Of a stretch of DNA of 64,000 nucleotides, positions 10,605 through 22,512 are shown in pieces. Position 1 is the first letter of the stretch, and each line of letters begins with the position of its first letter. This DNA is from Paramarasmius palmivorus (taxonomy: Eukaryota > Basidiomycota > Agaricomycetes > Agaricales > Marasmiaceae), in contig JAYKXP010000016.1 of the NCBI GenBank assembly GCA_037176845.1, positions 744,001 through 808,000 of the forward strand, written 5' to 3'. Both the position numbers and the translations under genes were made by a program. The notes beneath the pieces are model-generated. The model made no database searches, was not told the DNA's origin, and was given only the letters and a program-made list of their open reading frames with translations.

Positions 10605-13351
10605 CTAGAAAGATAGAAATGGATACCCTTCGGGATCTTTCAGCAATGGAATGTCGCGATATCCGTCTTATATGCCGAGCCAACAGCTAACTGCTGTAGA
10701 AAATCGTTTCGGCCTCTCCGACGTCGTGATGTCATTTCCTCCATGCCCAACAGAACTTTGAACCAGATCATAGAGTAGGGTCTGATGTTCCCAAAATCTG
10801 GCTGCAATCGTGTTCCACTCAGCCTAAGGGGATAAGGTAGGACTCTTTCATGAACGGGGTTTCGAACCGACATTGTCCTATGTGGGCGCTTAGCATCAAC
10901 GGATCTGAATGTCGCCTAAAGGCGCGAAGTCTCATATTGGAGGTTCGCCACTGCGCACTAAAGGAGTGTCAGGGTATGCAATTTAACCGATACGAGGCAT
11001 CGTTACTTACCAAGCATCATTGGAGGATGGACCCTTCGACTGAACCTAAATCTAAGAATGGTATGGCAGATACGCCGAGCTGGAACGCGACAGAGATCGC
11101 TGTTTGCGTTGGACGGCCGTTTAAACCCGAGATGGATGAGTAGGGCAGATAGATCGACAACGACCCGGAGGACACGGAGATGGGATGCACTGAGGAAATG
11201 ATAGGGAAACGGGGGGCGTATGGGCGCGGACTCAGCAAAGAGCCACCTCTTCTACAAGTAAAGAAAAATCAAGACCCAAATATCGGCACTGAGATGGTAG
11301 AATGAATGACAATTGTCGACGACACGTCGCGATCTTGACGCCGAATGCTACGACACGGCTTCCCCAACCTCATGTAAAATGCTATGTACTAGTCCAGGGT
11401 TCCATCGAGTTTCCATGCGGTACTGGTGACATCTAGGCCGTCAGATACGACTAGTTCAAGAAACCGTATGAAATAAGGATAACACAGGATGAAGAGGTCA
11501 AAACCATAACTCCCAATAACCAGCTACTCGAAGCATTGACTGCGAATGCGACCTGGAATGACCTGTTCGGCTACTGATGCCTCTGTAAATGAAGAAAGGT
11601 GTCCATTTCGGCACGTTTCGGGTGAAGGAGTAATGCACAAGGCAAGAGTTGCCCAAAACCACGGAATAGCATCTTCTATGTCCGCAAAGCGTGAGGACCT
11701 GTAACTGACTCCTGTAAGTGCTCGTGACACATGATATTATGAGGTCTAGACTTCCAGAGCTGTTTGAACCCTCAACAGCAAACTCGTGTTTCCGGCGCAA
11801 ATGGCACCATCATGCGGGACGCCACATCAAAAAAATAGCTGAGCCAGCACTACCGAGGATGACGAGACCGTTAGTTCCAAATTTGAGCGAACCGAGTATG
11901 AGAACTAACCTGAAATACTCGATGGAGTACGACAGCTAAAACTCTGGTCGTGTTGTCCCTTCTGGAACATGCTCTGGCGTCATGTAAGTGTTGCACGCAT
12001 TCCTTGAGTTGAATGGGAAGGTTTCTTGCAGCGAGGCCATATTGCAATTCAACCGGACTCCAGGGGCGGCGTTTTTCGAACGAAGATGTGTCGGCGTGAA
12101 GGTTTCCGGTGTTCGACAAGGTTTCGGATCAGTCTCCGGCTGTGTCCAACTGCGAGAGTCGGTGTTTGATAAATCCAAAGGAGCCAAATCTGAACGTAGT
12201 CAGGACTGACGACTCTCTTCAGCACATCTGTATTGGCCAAGCCGGAGATTCCGAGCACTATGAAAGGCATGTGGCCCAATAGCATGTCATTTGGAGTCGT
12301 ATTCCAAGCAAACGAGCGAGTATTCACTAGGATTTCGTACACGGACTCGATGAAAACATGGCCAATGTCCTGTAATCTAACTCATTAGTTTAATATACTG
12401 TCTATTCTAACTATCCCTCACCTTCCCAAGGGCATATTAGATCCGGACTGCATAACCACTTCAAGTTCTTGATCGACGCCAAAAAGAACCGCAGAGAGAG
12501 TCCTCTGTATGAAATAGGGCACAGGAGATCAGTGTATATTGCGATGAGGCTGAGTATTGTAGTCACCGAAGAGAAAGAGACGAGGCGTGGCATATGTTTT
12601 TTGTCATTCGTAGGCAACTCTCCTCGTCGATATCTTTGGATGCAATTATGGTTGAAGGCGAGGGGTTTGTATTTGCGGTCGCATGAGCATGTTCAAAAAT
12701 GAATGATATTGTACGCTGAGCCAAATAACACTGTTTCTAGATGCTGCTATAGCGACGTTATAATCGATAGTTATGGCCATCGAGATCCGAAACTTGAGCT
12801 CTTGGGGCGAAGGTAAGGCAACAGGAGACATGTTGGAATTTCTGGTGTGATGTATAGACAGACAAGAATGGTATCTCGCGCTTATTTCGGATATCCTACC
12901 TGGAAAGTCTCCAAGTAGCTGAACGTGGTATGAATTCCATGGCAGTACTGGGGATAGATGGTCAAATATTAGCATTATGAAGAGTGTGTGATGTCTTAGT
13001 CACATACCCGGGCATTTCTACAGCTATTCATGAGATGACTTGAGGTAGTGTAGTCGACGTACTTGCAAGAAGACTCTTGATCCATTCCTGTGTTAAGGAG
13101 AGACAGGGTTCGACGACTGTGACAACACTGTCAACAGCCCCGGCGGTTATAGGAAACGTGAATTCACACGGTACATATGCATGACCGAAACTGCGTTTTT
13201 CTTGGTCACTGCGAGAGACATTTCCACTTACCCTACACGGTCCTAATATAAGACACAGTAAACTGATGCAAGTCTCGGGAAAGATATTTCATCTGCTACT
13301 ATTACATGACCGTAAGCGTACTTGGATATTATAGAGTGCGAATCGTCAAAA
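10605..13351. other. Gene-poor stretch with possible membrane-protein remnant
   Basis: No intact gene could be assembled. On the minus strand at 12975-11870 there are hydrophobic fragments (for example ITIDYNVAIAAS near 12760 and LGHMPFIVLGISGLANT near 12260) with intron-like signals between them, recalling fungal 7TM proteins. The frames do not join with usable splice phases, so this is at best a decayed gene. The rest, 10605-11870 and 12975-13351, shows nothing recognisable. Confidence 0.3.
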
Positions 13352-15409
13352 TCACTCCATCCCTGCTTCATCATACACATACGTCCCATAAACCGGCTTC
13401 CAGACCTTCTCTCTAACCCTGTCTCTAATCTCTTCCTCACTCCAACCATTGACACTCCCACCAGCGCTTCCTTCTTTGATAGCTTGTTCTATGACAGCTA
13501 CCGCCACCTCGAGATTCACCTCTGGTGCGTCTGCGAAGTCTGGTAGCAAGGCAGCAGTGGGGTCTTTAAGGGAAGGAGCGAGTGCTGCGAGGCGTTGTGC
13601 TCCAGCGATGATCATGGTGTCTGTGAGAGACTTGGACTGCGATATGATAGAGCCTAGGCCGAGACCAGGATAGATGAGAGCATCTAATACAAAGAGGTTT
13701 GGAGATCAGACAAGTTTTTATACGAGAGCGAATGAACGTCGACGTACTATTACATTCCGCAATTCTGATGGTGGAAGGGATATGGTCAATTCGTTGAATA
13801 AACAGACCCGATAAGAGTACTCACTCATACTTCTCTTCGCCCACAGGATCAAAGGGACTTCCTGTAGCAATTAATGCTCTCCCCTTGGTCCACCTGTACG
13901 CGTCCTCAGGTGTAACCTCCACAAGCCTACTCGGATTCGACAATGGGAAGATAATCGGCCTCCCTTGCTCGCCAAGTCCTTCTTGCATGGCCTCAACAAC
14001 TTCCTGGGTAAACGCACCGGCGTGCGTTGAACACCCAATAAGCACAGTCGGTTTAACTTGCTTCACAACTTCTAGTAAACCAGATTCATCGGAAGACTGA
14101 AAAGACTCCTCTTTCCGCACAAATTCCATTAGGTCTTGACGAACCTGACCGGAAGCAACGATGGATTCCTTGATCAGACCGTGTTTGTCAACGAGCCAGA
14201 ATCGCGAGTTTGCCTCCTCTCCTGTAATTTGTTGGTTATCGGAAGTGGAGAGTATTGCATCTCTCAGTTGTCTAGCGATACCCAACCCAGCGGATCCAGC
14301 GCCGTAGATAACGAAACGCTGATCCTCAAGTCGAGTCTTGGTGACACCTATAGCGGCCATAGTACAAGCAAGTGTGACTGCGCCCGTTCCTTGGCTGATC
14401 TACGAGTCAGTCTCTAAGCATGTTGCTGCAAGAGAAAGAGCACCCACATATCATCGTTAAATACCGAATGAACTTCTCTGTACCTCTTCAGAATCTTGTT
14501 CGCGTTCGAAACACCGAAGTCTTCGAAGTGGAGTAGACTGTTGGGGTAGTGTTTCTTGACCAGTTGTACGAACTTGTCGATGAATGCGTCGTATTCAGGG
14601 CCTCTAATGCGGCGGTTAGGCCAGCCCACATAGAGAGGGTCACTGAGGAGATCTTGGTTGTCGGTTCCAACGTCTAAAACGACAGGGAGAGCACGGTGTG
14701 GGTCGACACCACCGATGAGGGTGTAAATGACAGACTTGGCGGCTGAAATCTATATGGTTTTAAGAAGCGTTTCTGGGCTTGAAGATAAGGAGAACATACA
14801 CCAATGCCCTATTGAGATCGTTGTTAGACACGGAAGGAAACGAGGAAGAGAAATGCGTACCCCAACACCTTGATCACCAATTCCCAGAATAGCCTCTGCG
14901 TCTGAGCAGACAATCAAGTCCATATCTCTTCCGTTCGTCTGTTCCAAGAAATCCTCCTCCATAGTATCCTGATCCGGGAAAGTCAAATAGAGGCCTTCAC
15001 TACGTCTGAACAGATGCGAGTAATTGGCTATCGCTTCTGCCTATACGCGCCCTCATCAGCATAAGCCCACTACGTTGTACAAAAGAAAGCATACCTCAGT
15101 AGGCGTGTAGATGATAGGCACCAGCTCCCGTAAATGTCTCCCCAACAAGGAATAATACAACACCCAATTCTGATCTTTGAGGCTCTGCAGAAATGTATTC
15201 TTCGCGATAGGTGTTTCTCGAGAGCGCAGCTGATCGTAGGCTCTTTCGCATTGCTCGTCGAGAGTGTTGACGCGATGAGGAAGACGGCCGGTGAGACCGA
15301 AAGCTTTCCGTTCCTCGAGAGTGAAGGCAGTGCCTTTGTTCCAGCGAGGTAAAGTGAGAAGAGCGTCGCCGCGAAGACGGACACGGTACGATGGGTCGGA
15401 ACTAGTCAT
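13352..15409 (-). CDS. Malic enzyme (NAD(P)-dependent, decarboxylating)
   Basis: Seven exons (15409-15095, 15040-14861, 14808-14800, 14749-14448, 14394-13825, 13764-13748, 13683-13352) give 574 residues, the usual length. It converts malate to pyruvate and CO2 with reduction of NAD(P). Visible family landmarks are the N-terminal TLPRWNKGTAFTLEERKAFGL, VPIIYTPTE, the motif ILGIGDQGVGGIGISAAK, GTDNQDLLSDPLYVGW, HFEDFGVSNANKIL, NDDIQGTGAV and the Rossmann stretch VIYGAGSAGLGIARQL. No targeting peptide is seen, so a cytosolic enzyme is likely, and cofactor choice cannot be read with certainty. Two exons are tiny: nine nucleotides coding Gly-Ile-Gly inside the GDQGVGGIGI motif, and 17 nucleotides before the NNALIYPG segment. 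Confidence 0.94.
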
Positions 15410-15731
15410 GTTTATTGAGGAAAAGCAGGGGGAAGAAGGGCCTTATATATGTCATGACGTCGCCTCGGAGATTTGGTTGCGATAAGTCGTAGTGGAGAGA
15501 AACTAAGAATAGCTGACGTTGAATGAACGGGTGCAAACGGCTTGAATGAGAGTCGAGACTAAGATTGTCGCACACGTTCCCTTAGTTGAGATATAACTAC
15601 GGTCTGGAATCGATATGAATGCAGTATGAATGAATTATTTACTAGTTGGCTATCCGCGGAGTAGTAGAAAAAGGACTGAAAAGTCTCCTGAAGTTTGAAC
15701 CGTTTCCAGTTAATCAAGACCTGAATTCCCC

Positions 15732-17708
15732 TCAGCCCCTCGCAGCTTTATACGCAAGATCCATCTCCGTTTCGCTCCCATTGTCAGCCTTGACCTGTGT
15801 GTGTGCGTCGGCTCAACTATTCGGAAGCCGGGGAGTTGAAAGAGCACGCTCACCATATACGTCTCGTCGACCCGGATCTGAAGGTTCCTAGTTCCACCGC
15901 TTTCTACGGGTGGATTTCCTAGCTTGATATACCGTACGTCAGACGAAAATAAGGTTAACAATGGACCACAGCTCACATCAACACGATGGGAAGCCCTCTG
16001 ATGCAAGGTATACTTTTCTCCGGAATCTGTTCCTTGACCTGAAGATCCCGTTCCTTTGAGTTGATCTCTCGAGTTGAGGGTGACAAGGAGCGAGTTGGCA
16101 AAAACTATGTAGGGTTTTGTCAGTGAGGCGAATTATGATAATCATGGGAGCGTTCGTACATCTAGCCACTGTACACACGATATCGGTCAGCGCGAACGAT
16201 AGAAGGCCAATGACGGAGACTTACTGGTCACATAGACAAAAATATACGCAAATCTATGTCAAGGATCAATATGATGTTCGTGGTGGGTTGTCCTAGAGAA
16301 CTCACGTCCCAGGTGCTCCATAAAGCTAGCGATCGACATTATTACAACCACGTCGAAACTTATACAAAAGTAAAAGTCTCACCAGAATTACGGTTAAAAT
16401 CGCACACAGCGTGGTCGGTATCCCGGCATTGAAAGAGAAAATGATCTTTTGTCGCCCTCATGAACTGCCGCAGGACGGAATACACGGTAGTGAGACGCAC
16501 CAATCGGTTCAGGATGTTCGTTGTCTGCTTGAACCCAGTCTTGCTTCTTTGTAGCAGCAGCACTGTAGTGAGCGTAATGGCGATATCGCAAGTCATTCCC
16601 AGAATATTGGTGACCACTGAGATAGTCTGATAATGAAGTCAGCCAATGAATTCAGAAGAAAGGGGAAGAACATACATTATACCGAGGGAGGTCCGCAAAA
16701 AATTTGAGATTCAAAGCGTTCCCAACGAAAATCATCAAGCTCACTGTGGTGGAGATGATTTTAATAATTCGGTCCGATTACGATGTAAAGACACTCACTG
16801 AAGCTGCCCCAGCTCATAAGAACCTAACAAACGAGACCAAATATTCAATCTGCCGCCTTTTGGTATCCGGATGGACCACGTACCGCAGGTAAGCAAAACC
16901 AGTAATTCTTCCCCACTAGCTTCCCCGTGAGCCTGTATTCTGCATGAAAAAGCGTGTTGAGAGCTCACAGACATATATCCGGTACACGTAGAAGCTGGTT
17001 CGAAATCTTGAGAATGTGACACGGCTCCTGCAGAAGTATTTACTCACTGCTGGACCATCCACGCAATTAACCCGCTGAAAATCAACTCGACAATCAAGAA
17101 CTTGTTGAGAGTGGCAAGATACTCCAAGCTGCCAAAGTCTGACCAGCATCTTTGTCAGAACACCAACAAACGGTACAAGATACGCAGCACTCACTAGAGA
17201 TGCAGTAATTATACACCGCAACTGTTTTCATTTGACTGTTATTACCCCGAACCCAGGGATATAGATGTCACGATTTGAACGCACTAAAGAGGAAGATGAC
17301 TTGGAACGTGGAGAGAAAGAGTGTTATTCCAACCTGTCCACAAACATCAACGAGTTATCAACGCCGAGAATTACATAGAGGCGTACCAATGACTGAATAA
17401 TCCAGTTATCTCGTTTGTTATTGAATCTAAAGTAATACCACCCTTGGAGTAAGGCCACTGCGTATATATGACTACTCGTTAGAGCCTCGAAACCGAACGG
17501 TCCACACTTGCGACTTACCTCCATGAAAGCTATTCGATAATCACAGCAATCAGTAGGCCCGCCTGCCCAGTACAGAATCGTGCTTACAGAGCGCCAACAA
17601 CAGTAGCGTCGTACAGGAAACCAAGTCTGCATGAAACAACTGGTGTGTACGCGAGAGGAGGTAAGGTGTCGGTACGCACGTCGTATGGATGCTGACCTCA
17701 ACTGCCAT
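15732..17708 (-). CDS. DUF6534 seven-transmembrane protein, copy A
   Basis: About ten short exons. The start MAVEVSIHTT at 17708 joins across an intron to LGFLYDATVVGAL, then VALLQGWYYFRF, VGITLFLSTFQVIF, LIVELIFSGLIAW, FYVYRI, the long exon with MSLMIFVGNALNLKFFADL, and ILGMTCDIAITL followed by RSKTGFKQTTNILNRL. That last motif and the repeated hydrophobic helices identify the DUF6534 family of basidiomycete membrane proteins. Their function is unknown; the seven-helix shape invites comparison with receptors. The protein ends with an acidic tail, KADNGSETEMDLAYKAARG. Copy B at 20446-22512 shares the start, the splice layout and the tail. Exact boundaries of some middle exons were not fixed. 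Confidence 0.8.
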
Positions 17709-18394
17709 CTTCTGAGATAGGGTTGTGTGTCAAGAGGAATGGGGATCGCTATGGGGTCTTATAAATGAGCAGTCTCGTCTACCTGTCAAAGTACAGGAGT
17801 CAATGATTACATCCGTGCAGGTGGATCGTGGCGGCCTCCGGTCGATCTTCGAGGTCAGCAACGGTTATGAGGATCTAGATTGTGGAGAGGAGCACTGAGA
17901 CTCGTCTTGGCCGGACCAGAAATATCACAAAGAGGGGAGATACAAGACAGTCCGCCTATGAAAGAAGGGCCGAAAGTCGTTTCGATTTTAAATTTTCAGT
18001 AAGTGAGAGTCCAGCATCGGACACGAGCACATACCATGATTCTGCGCCTGTCTCTCCTTCACGATTATTTTATGTACCTGTGTTGAAAAGCCAACGAAAA
18101 TCGGAGATGTATAGCTGAAATCGAGGGTGGTTTGAGTCTGATTTGCCGGCGGCGATTCGAGAGACCGGCACGTGGTCTTTGTGATTGCTCCTAATTTCCC
18201 ACGTTGCAGTCATTCAGCGAGCACACCGCACACCGAAGGTCCAGATAAAGCGGGATATTTCCATCACAGTCGGGGAACTCGGACGCACAGGTCAAAGAAA
18301 TAGACACAGTCTTGGTCTAATAATGTATTAACTAGTACTAGGCGGGGCTACAATCCAACCTCGATTGCACGGTAAACGACCGTTTATCTACAGT
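17709..18394. other. Intergenic region between DUF6534 A and peroxygenase B
   Basis: Upstream region of the DUF6534 copy A gene and downstream region of peroxygenase B. No recognisable gene, tRNA or repeat. Confidence 0.5.
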
Positions 18395-19386
18395 CTACAG
18401 AATGCTACCGTCGTTCACTGGATCTTCGGGTGCTCCCTGTGCAAGTGTTACCCAAGGACATTGCCCGGCTTCCGGTACCCAACCTGAGTTTTTACGGATA
18501 ACGTCAAACACAGGGCTTTCCGTCTGTTGATTAATCGGGACCTTAGGGATCTTCCAACCCTCCTCCAAAGGCAACCTTTCTTCTCGGAAGAAGATGTCTA
18601 CAAACTTCTTTGGGGCTGCGCCAGTCTCGGGATTACCCATCACCATCAAGTACAACGCAGATTCACGGGTCCTGATTTGGAACTCCTTGATGGTATTGCG
18701 GAAGTTTGGGTTGGTAGTCTGAGACTGTTGCATACGAGCCATCTGGACCATACCAGCAGAGGTGGCATTGTAGTAGTCCAGGCCAGGGTTGGAGTTGGCC
18801 AGAGTCGTGTAGATGTCTTCATTGAACTTGACATTATCTCCCAGGTTGCGATCTTGGCGAGAAACAGACGCATCGTGCTCGATATTCCCGTGCCTAAATA
18901 AGGATGTAAGTCTGGGTGTCGCAACTGATAATGTTTACAACTTACAGAGCAATGTCGGCCAAAGAGAAATGCTCGTCGAGGTCAGATGCAAGTAGACCTG
19001 CTTTGGCCGCCAAGATCAAGAGCTCGCGGTGAACATTGAAGCCCTCTAAACCCAGGTCAGCAAACATGGTATGCGAATAAGTTATTTCTCGTACCTAGTC
19101 CTGCCTTCAGAACAGTTGGTATGCTGATGTTCCTCCCATCGCGAGGAAGGAAGCCATGGTTTGCCAATCTGCATAGTGAGTATAATGAACAAACCGCTCT
19201 ATAAGGTGAAGGCAGTAAGGATACATACGTGTTCAATCCAGGGCATGGACCACGAGCATCTGTCGGCTTTGCAGGCTCAAACTGGTGTTTGCTCCAGTCA
19301 ACGAGATCGTGAGGGTCGACCGCACTGGCACCACCGACAAAGGTGATCGCAACGGCAACAGGAGTGAGTAGAGATTGAAGCTTCAT
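18395..19386 (-). CDS. Heme-thiolate peroxidase / unspecific peroxygenase, copy B
   Basis: Four exons (19386-19229, 19168-19095, 19045-18946, 18893-18395) give about 276 residues. It starts with a signal peptide (MKLQSLLTPVAVAITFVGGA) and has the same landmarks as copy A: GPCPGLNT with the heme-ligating Cys, LANHGFLPRDGR, EHDAS and the C-terminal segment FFREERLPLEEGW. Most differences from copy A lie in the signal region and in scattered conservative substitutions, so both copies appear functional. Copy A has about ten extra residues after the signal peptide (LIPRCNDTVA). A TATA box at 19452-19459 and the CGG-N7-CCG/CCAAT pair lie upstream. DUF6534 copy B lies directly upstream and is transcribed the same way. 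Confidence 0.92.
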
Positions 19387-19451
19387 GAATCTCTAGGCTG
19401 AGAGAGAGGAAAGAAGTTGTTATTAGTGAGGAAGGGGACGAAGCCTCAAAG

Positions 19452-19459
19452 TTTATATA
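19452..19459 (-). promoter_or_regulatory. TATA box of peroxygenase copy B
   Basis: TATATAAA on the minus strand, 66 bp upstream of the ATG at 19386, placed like the TATA box of copy A. Confidence 0.65.
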
Positions 19460-19607
19460 CCCCGCTTCAGTTTCGGTTCTTCCGTTGGATCTCTGTCGTG
19501 CACACGGTTATGGCAGCTTGGAATTTCAACGAGCAGAGTTTGCGAACGCTAACATACGTAAAGCGCAACCTTCGAGAGCCATTGCTCTGATGGGATTGAC
19601 GTTCCAT

Positions 19608-19636
19608 CGGAAGGCTTCCGACGGTTTCTGGCCAAT
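19608..19636 (-). promoter_or_regulatory. Shared upstream element: CGG-N7-CCG palindrome plus CCAAT box (copy B)
   Basis: CGGAAGGCTTCCG at 19608-19620 is the counterpart of the copy A palindrome, with only the centre base changed. The CCAAT box sits at 19632-19636, again with GGCCAATGAG as context and the same 12-bp gap. The shared block CGACCGACGGAAGAGAT lies further out at 19764-19780. Confidence 0.55.
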
Positions 19637-20445
19637 GAGATGAAACGCATTCCATGCCAGCCCTGTATATCGAGAGATTGTTTCGTAACCCGCAACGTGA
19701 CGGCGATTCTTTGTGTTTATGTCGAAGTTGGCCTGAAGTTGGCATGGGGAGGCCAATGCGAAACGACCGACGGAAGAGATGCTGACCCATAACTTTCGCC
19801 ATGGAGCTGTGCAGAATTCTGTTTTGTATCTAGATGAGATGGTATCAATGGATTGACTCTGCTCTGAATGACCTGAATACATGTATGGGGAACCTGAGCG
19901 AGCTTCAAAGTACACTGACCCGACTGGAAAAGTCGAAATCTTCGAATTAGCAGTCTGGCCACATAACTGCATGCTACGCTCTGGATTAACTCGAGAATCG
20001 AATGATCATTGACAATGACTACCCACCTTGCACAACTGTGAACAATGGATAAAACTAGAACCCAAGTTTTTTTTTGCCATTTATTGGCGAGATGCCGCTG
20101 CATATCCACAAGACAGTGATATTCCTCTGTTGTTACGAAAAACGATTGAAACCTCGAGTGCTCCGATCTAGGTGCACATTAAATGTTTAACGTTTAACGT
20201 TTAAGCCTTGAATTGAAACTTGGACTTGAAGAGAGCTCAGGAAACCGAGATAATTGCTCTTAGTAATCAAGTTCTCACGCGCGCATTTGGCGCCGGCCCG
20301 CACATCATCCATTGCTACAGCCTACTTAACAAAACCGAACAAATTATTGAGATATCCATAGTAGTTAAATGATAGTGTTATGCTTCCCGAGACCCTATGA
20401 AATGGGACCACGACGGAGCACTGCAAGGAATTCAAGACTCAAGCC

Positions 20446-22512
20446 TCAAGCCTCAGCAGCGGCCTTGTATGTGAGATCCATCTCTGCCTCGCTCCCGCTG
20501 TCAGCTTTGACTCCCTTGGTCTAGGCGACTCTGAGTCTGTGCTTTTAAACGGTCTGAACCAAGACGCACCAGATAAGTCTCTCGAGTCGTCTCAACTCGA
20601 ATGGCCAGATTACCGTTTTCAATCGGCGTGCCTGTGGAGGCAAGCTACATCGCAAATCAGGGCAGTCTGAGATGGAGAGGCAAACAAACACCTACATCCA
20701 CTCGATGGTGAGGCCTTTGGTTGGGATACATGGCATATTTCTCCTGTGAATCTTGCTCGGAGCCTGACCCCTTCAACTGGTCACGCGAGTTCAGGCTGAC
20801 GAGGAGCGAATTTGCGAAGACTAAAACATATTTTTGTCAGAGTCGGGAAGAACTTGGAGGTCAAACGATGCCCGTACATCGAGCCACTATTCCCATGTCA
20901 ACATATCGTCGGGAGCAAACAGGAGGATGATTGCTTACTGGATACGTAGACGAAGATGTAGGCAAATCTAAGCAGAAGGCTAAGACACAGGGTCGTCCAA
21001 CATGGGTGCATACTCACGTTCCCTTGGCCGCATAAAGCTGGAGGAATGGTTAGCACGGTTCAGTAGATTACCGGATTCGACTCACGAGAATCACCGTGAG
21101 TGTCGCACATAAGGTCGTCGGAATACCTAGAGCGATCGCGATGGTTAGGCGTTCCACACGCAGCGTTAAAGATTACATACCGGCATTGAAAGTGAAAATG
21201 GTCTGATGGATTCAACCTTGAGCCTTGTGACTAAAGTCGTTATAAGAGCACATACCAGTCTATTTATCATGTTTGTCGTGCTACGGAATCCTGTTTTTGA
21301 CCTTTGCAGGAAGAAGACCGTCACAAGCGTGATCCCGATATCACAACCCATTCCCATGATGTTGGTGGCGATCGATAGATTCTGAAGGGAATCAGAAAAA
21401 TCAGAGAAAGGCACCAAATACCCATACATCAAATCGAGGCAGCTCTGCGAAGAATGTCATTCCCAGCCTGAAGAACATTCAAGTCAGCGAAATGAACCAT
21501 TAGTGTTGAACAAAAACAGAACTCACGCATGGCCGATAAATATCACAAGTGTAACTAGGAAATCAATGAGCACGAGGGCATGATTGCTCGATTCACGACG
21601 TTACTGACGGAAACATCCCCAACTTAGAAGTACCTAGCAGAATCAACCGTCAGCATACCGTTGGGGTACTGGTTAGTTAAGTCATAATCGCATTACCAGT
21701 GGCACGCAGAACATATACTTCTTCGATACTGGCGACACATCGGGAATGGGTAAGGTAGCGGCGAACAACTTGAGTCATCGGACTCACAAACATAGATTCG
21801 ATGGATGTAAAAGCTGAGTCGTTTGAGCGTATGTCTCTAAGAAAATGAAGACATCTACTCACTGTTGCACCAATAAAGCAATAACCCCGCTGAAAATCAG
21901 CTCTACGATCAAAGGCTTGTTGAGTCGTGCCAATGCAGCTGGATTTCCATAATCTGTGAAGAATAACATGAGGCTTACTGTAGCTCGAGGAACATTTTCT
22001 ACTAACTTGTGATACAATACATATATACCGCAACTGCACAATGAAACTGAACGTCAGAAATTTCATATATCAAAAGTATATGGTGGCATTTACCGAACAA
22101 TGTAATGACTTGAAGACTGGCGAGAAGTAGCACGATTCCGACCTGTCAGAGGCGTCCTACATGAAGGTGAAAAACACGTCGAATAATCCTAGTCAACGAA
22201 CCAAGATTTGAATGATCCAACTATCACGCTTGTTGTGGAATCTGAAATAATACCATCCTTGAAGCAAAGCCACTAGAAATCAAGTAGTCAGCGCCTGCAA
22301 TACGATGAGGCAATGAACACACCGCCATGGAGACTATATATCGTGATGATACTGAGCATCAGCCATAGAACAGAGGTTGCCTATTGCACGTACAGTGCAC
22401 CAACAACGGCAGCGTCGAACAAGAATCCAAGCCTGTCATTTCAAGATTAGCGAAACATAACAAAGAATGGGATCATGAAATGCTACGTCGTATGTATGCT
22501 GATTTCGACCAT
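20446..22512 (-). CDS. DUF6534 seven-transmembrane protein, copy B
   Basis: The start MVEISIHTT at 22512 joins over an intron to LGFLFDAAVVGAL, then VALLQGWYYFRFHNKRDSW, VAVYMYCIT, NPAALARLNKPLIVELIFSG, and later TNIMGMGCDIGITLVTVFFL followed by RSKTGFRSTTNMINRL. The protein ends DSGSEAEMDLTYKAAAEA. It is a clear paralogue of copy A with the same first two splice phases. Seven hydrophobic helices are visible in pieces over about nine or ten exons. Cellular role is unknown; a plasma-membrane receptor-like protein is a guess from topology alone. It sits about 1.06 kb upstream of peroxygenase B on the same strand. Confidence 0.8.

Noticed and set aside
10855..10930. tRNA-like T-arm string (GGTTCGAAACCCC on the minus strand)
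   Set aside because: No A-box, no acceptor stem and no anticodon arm at the required distances.
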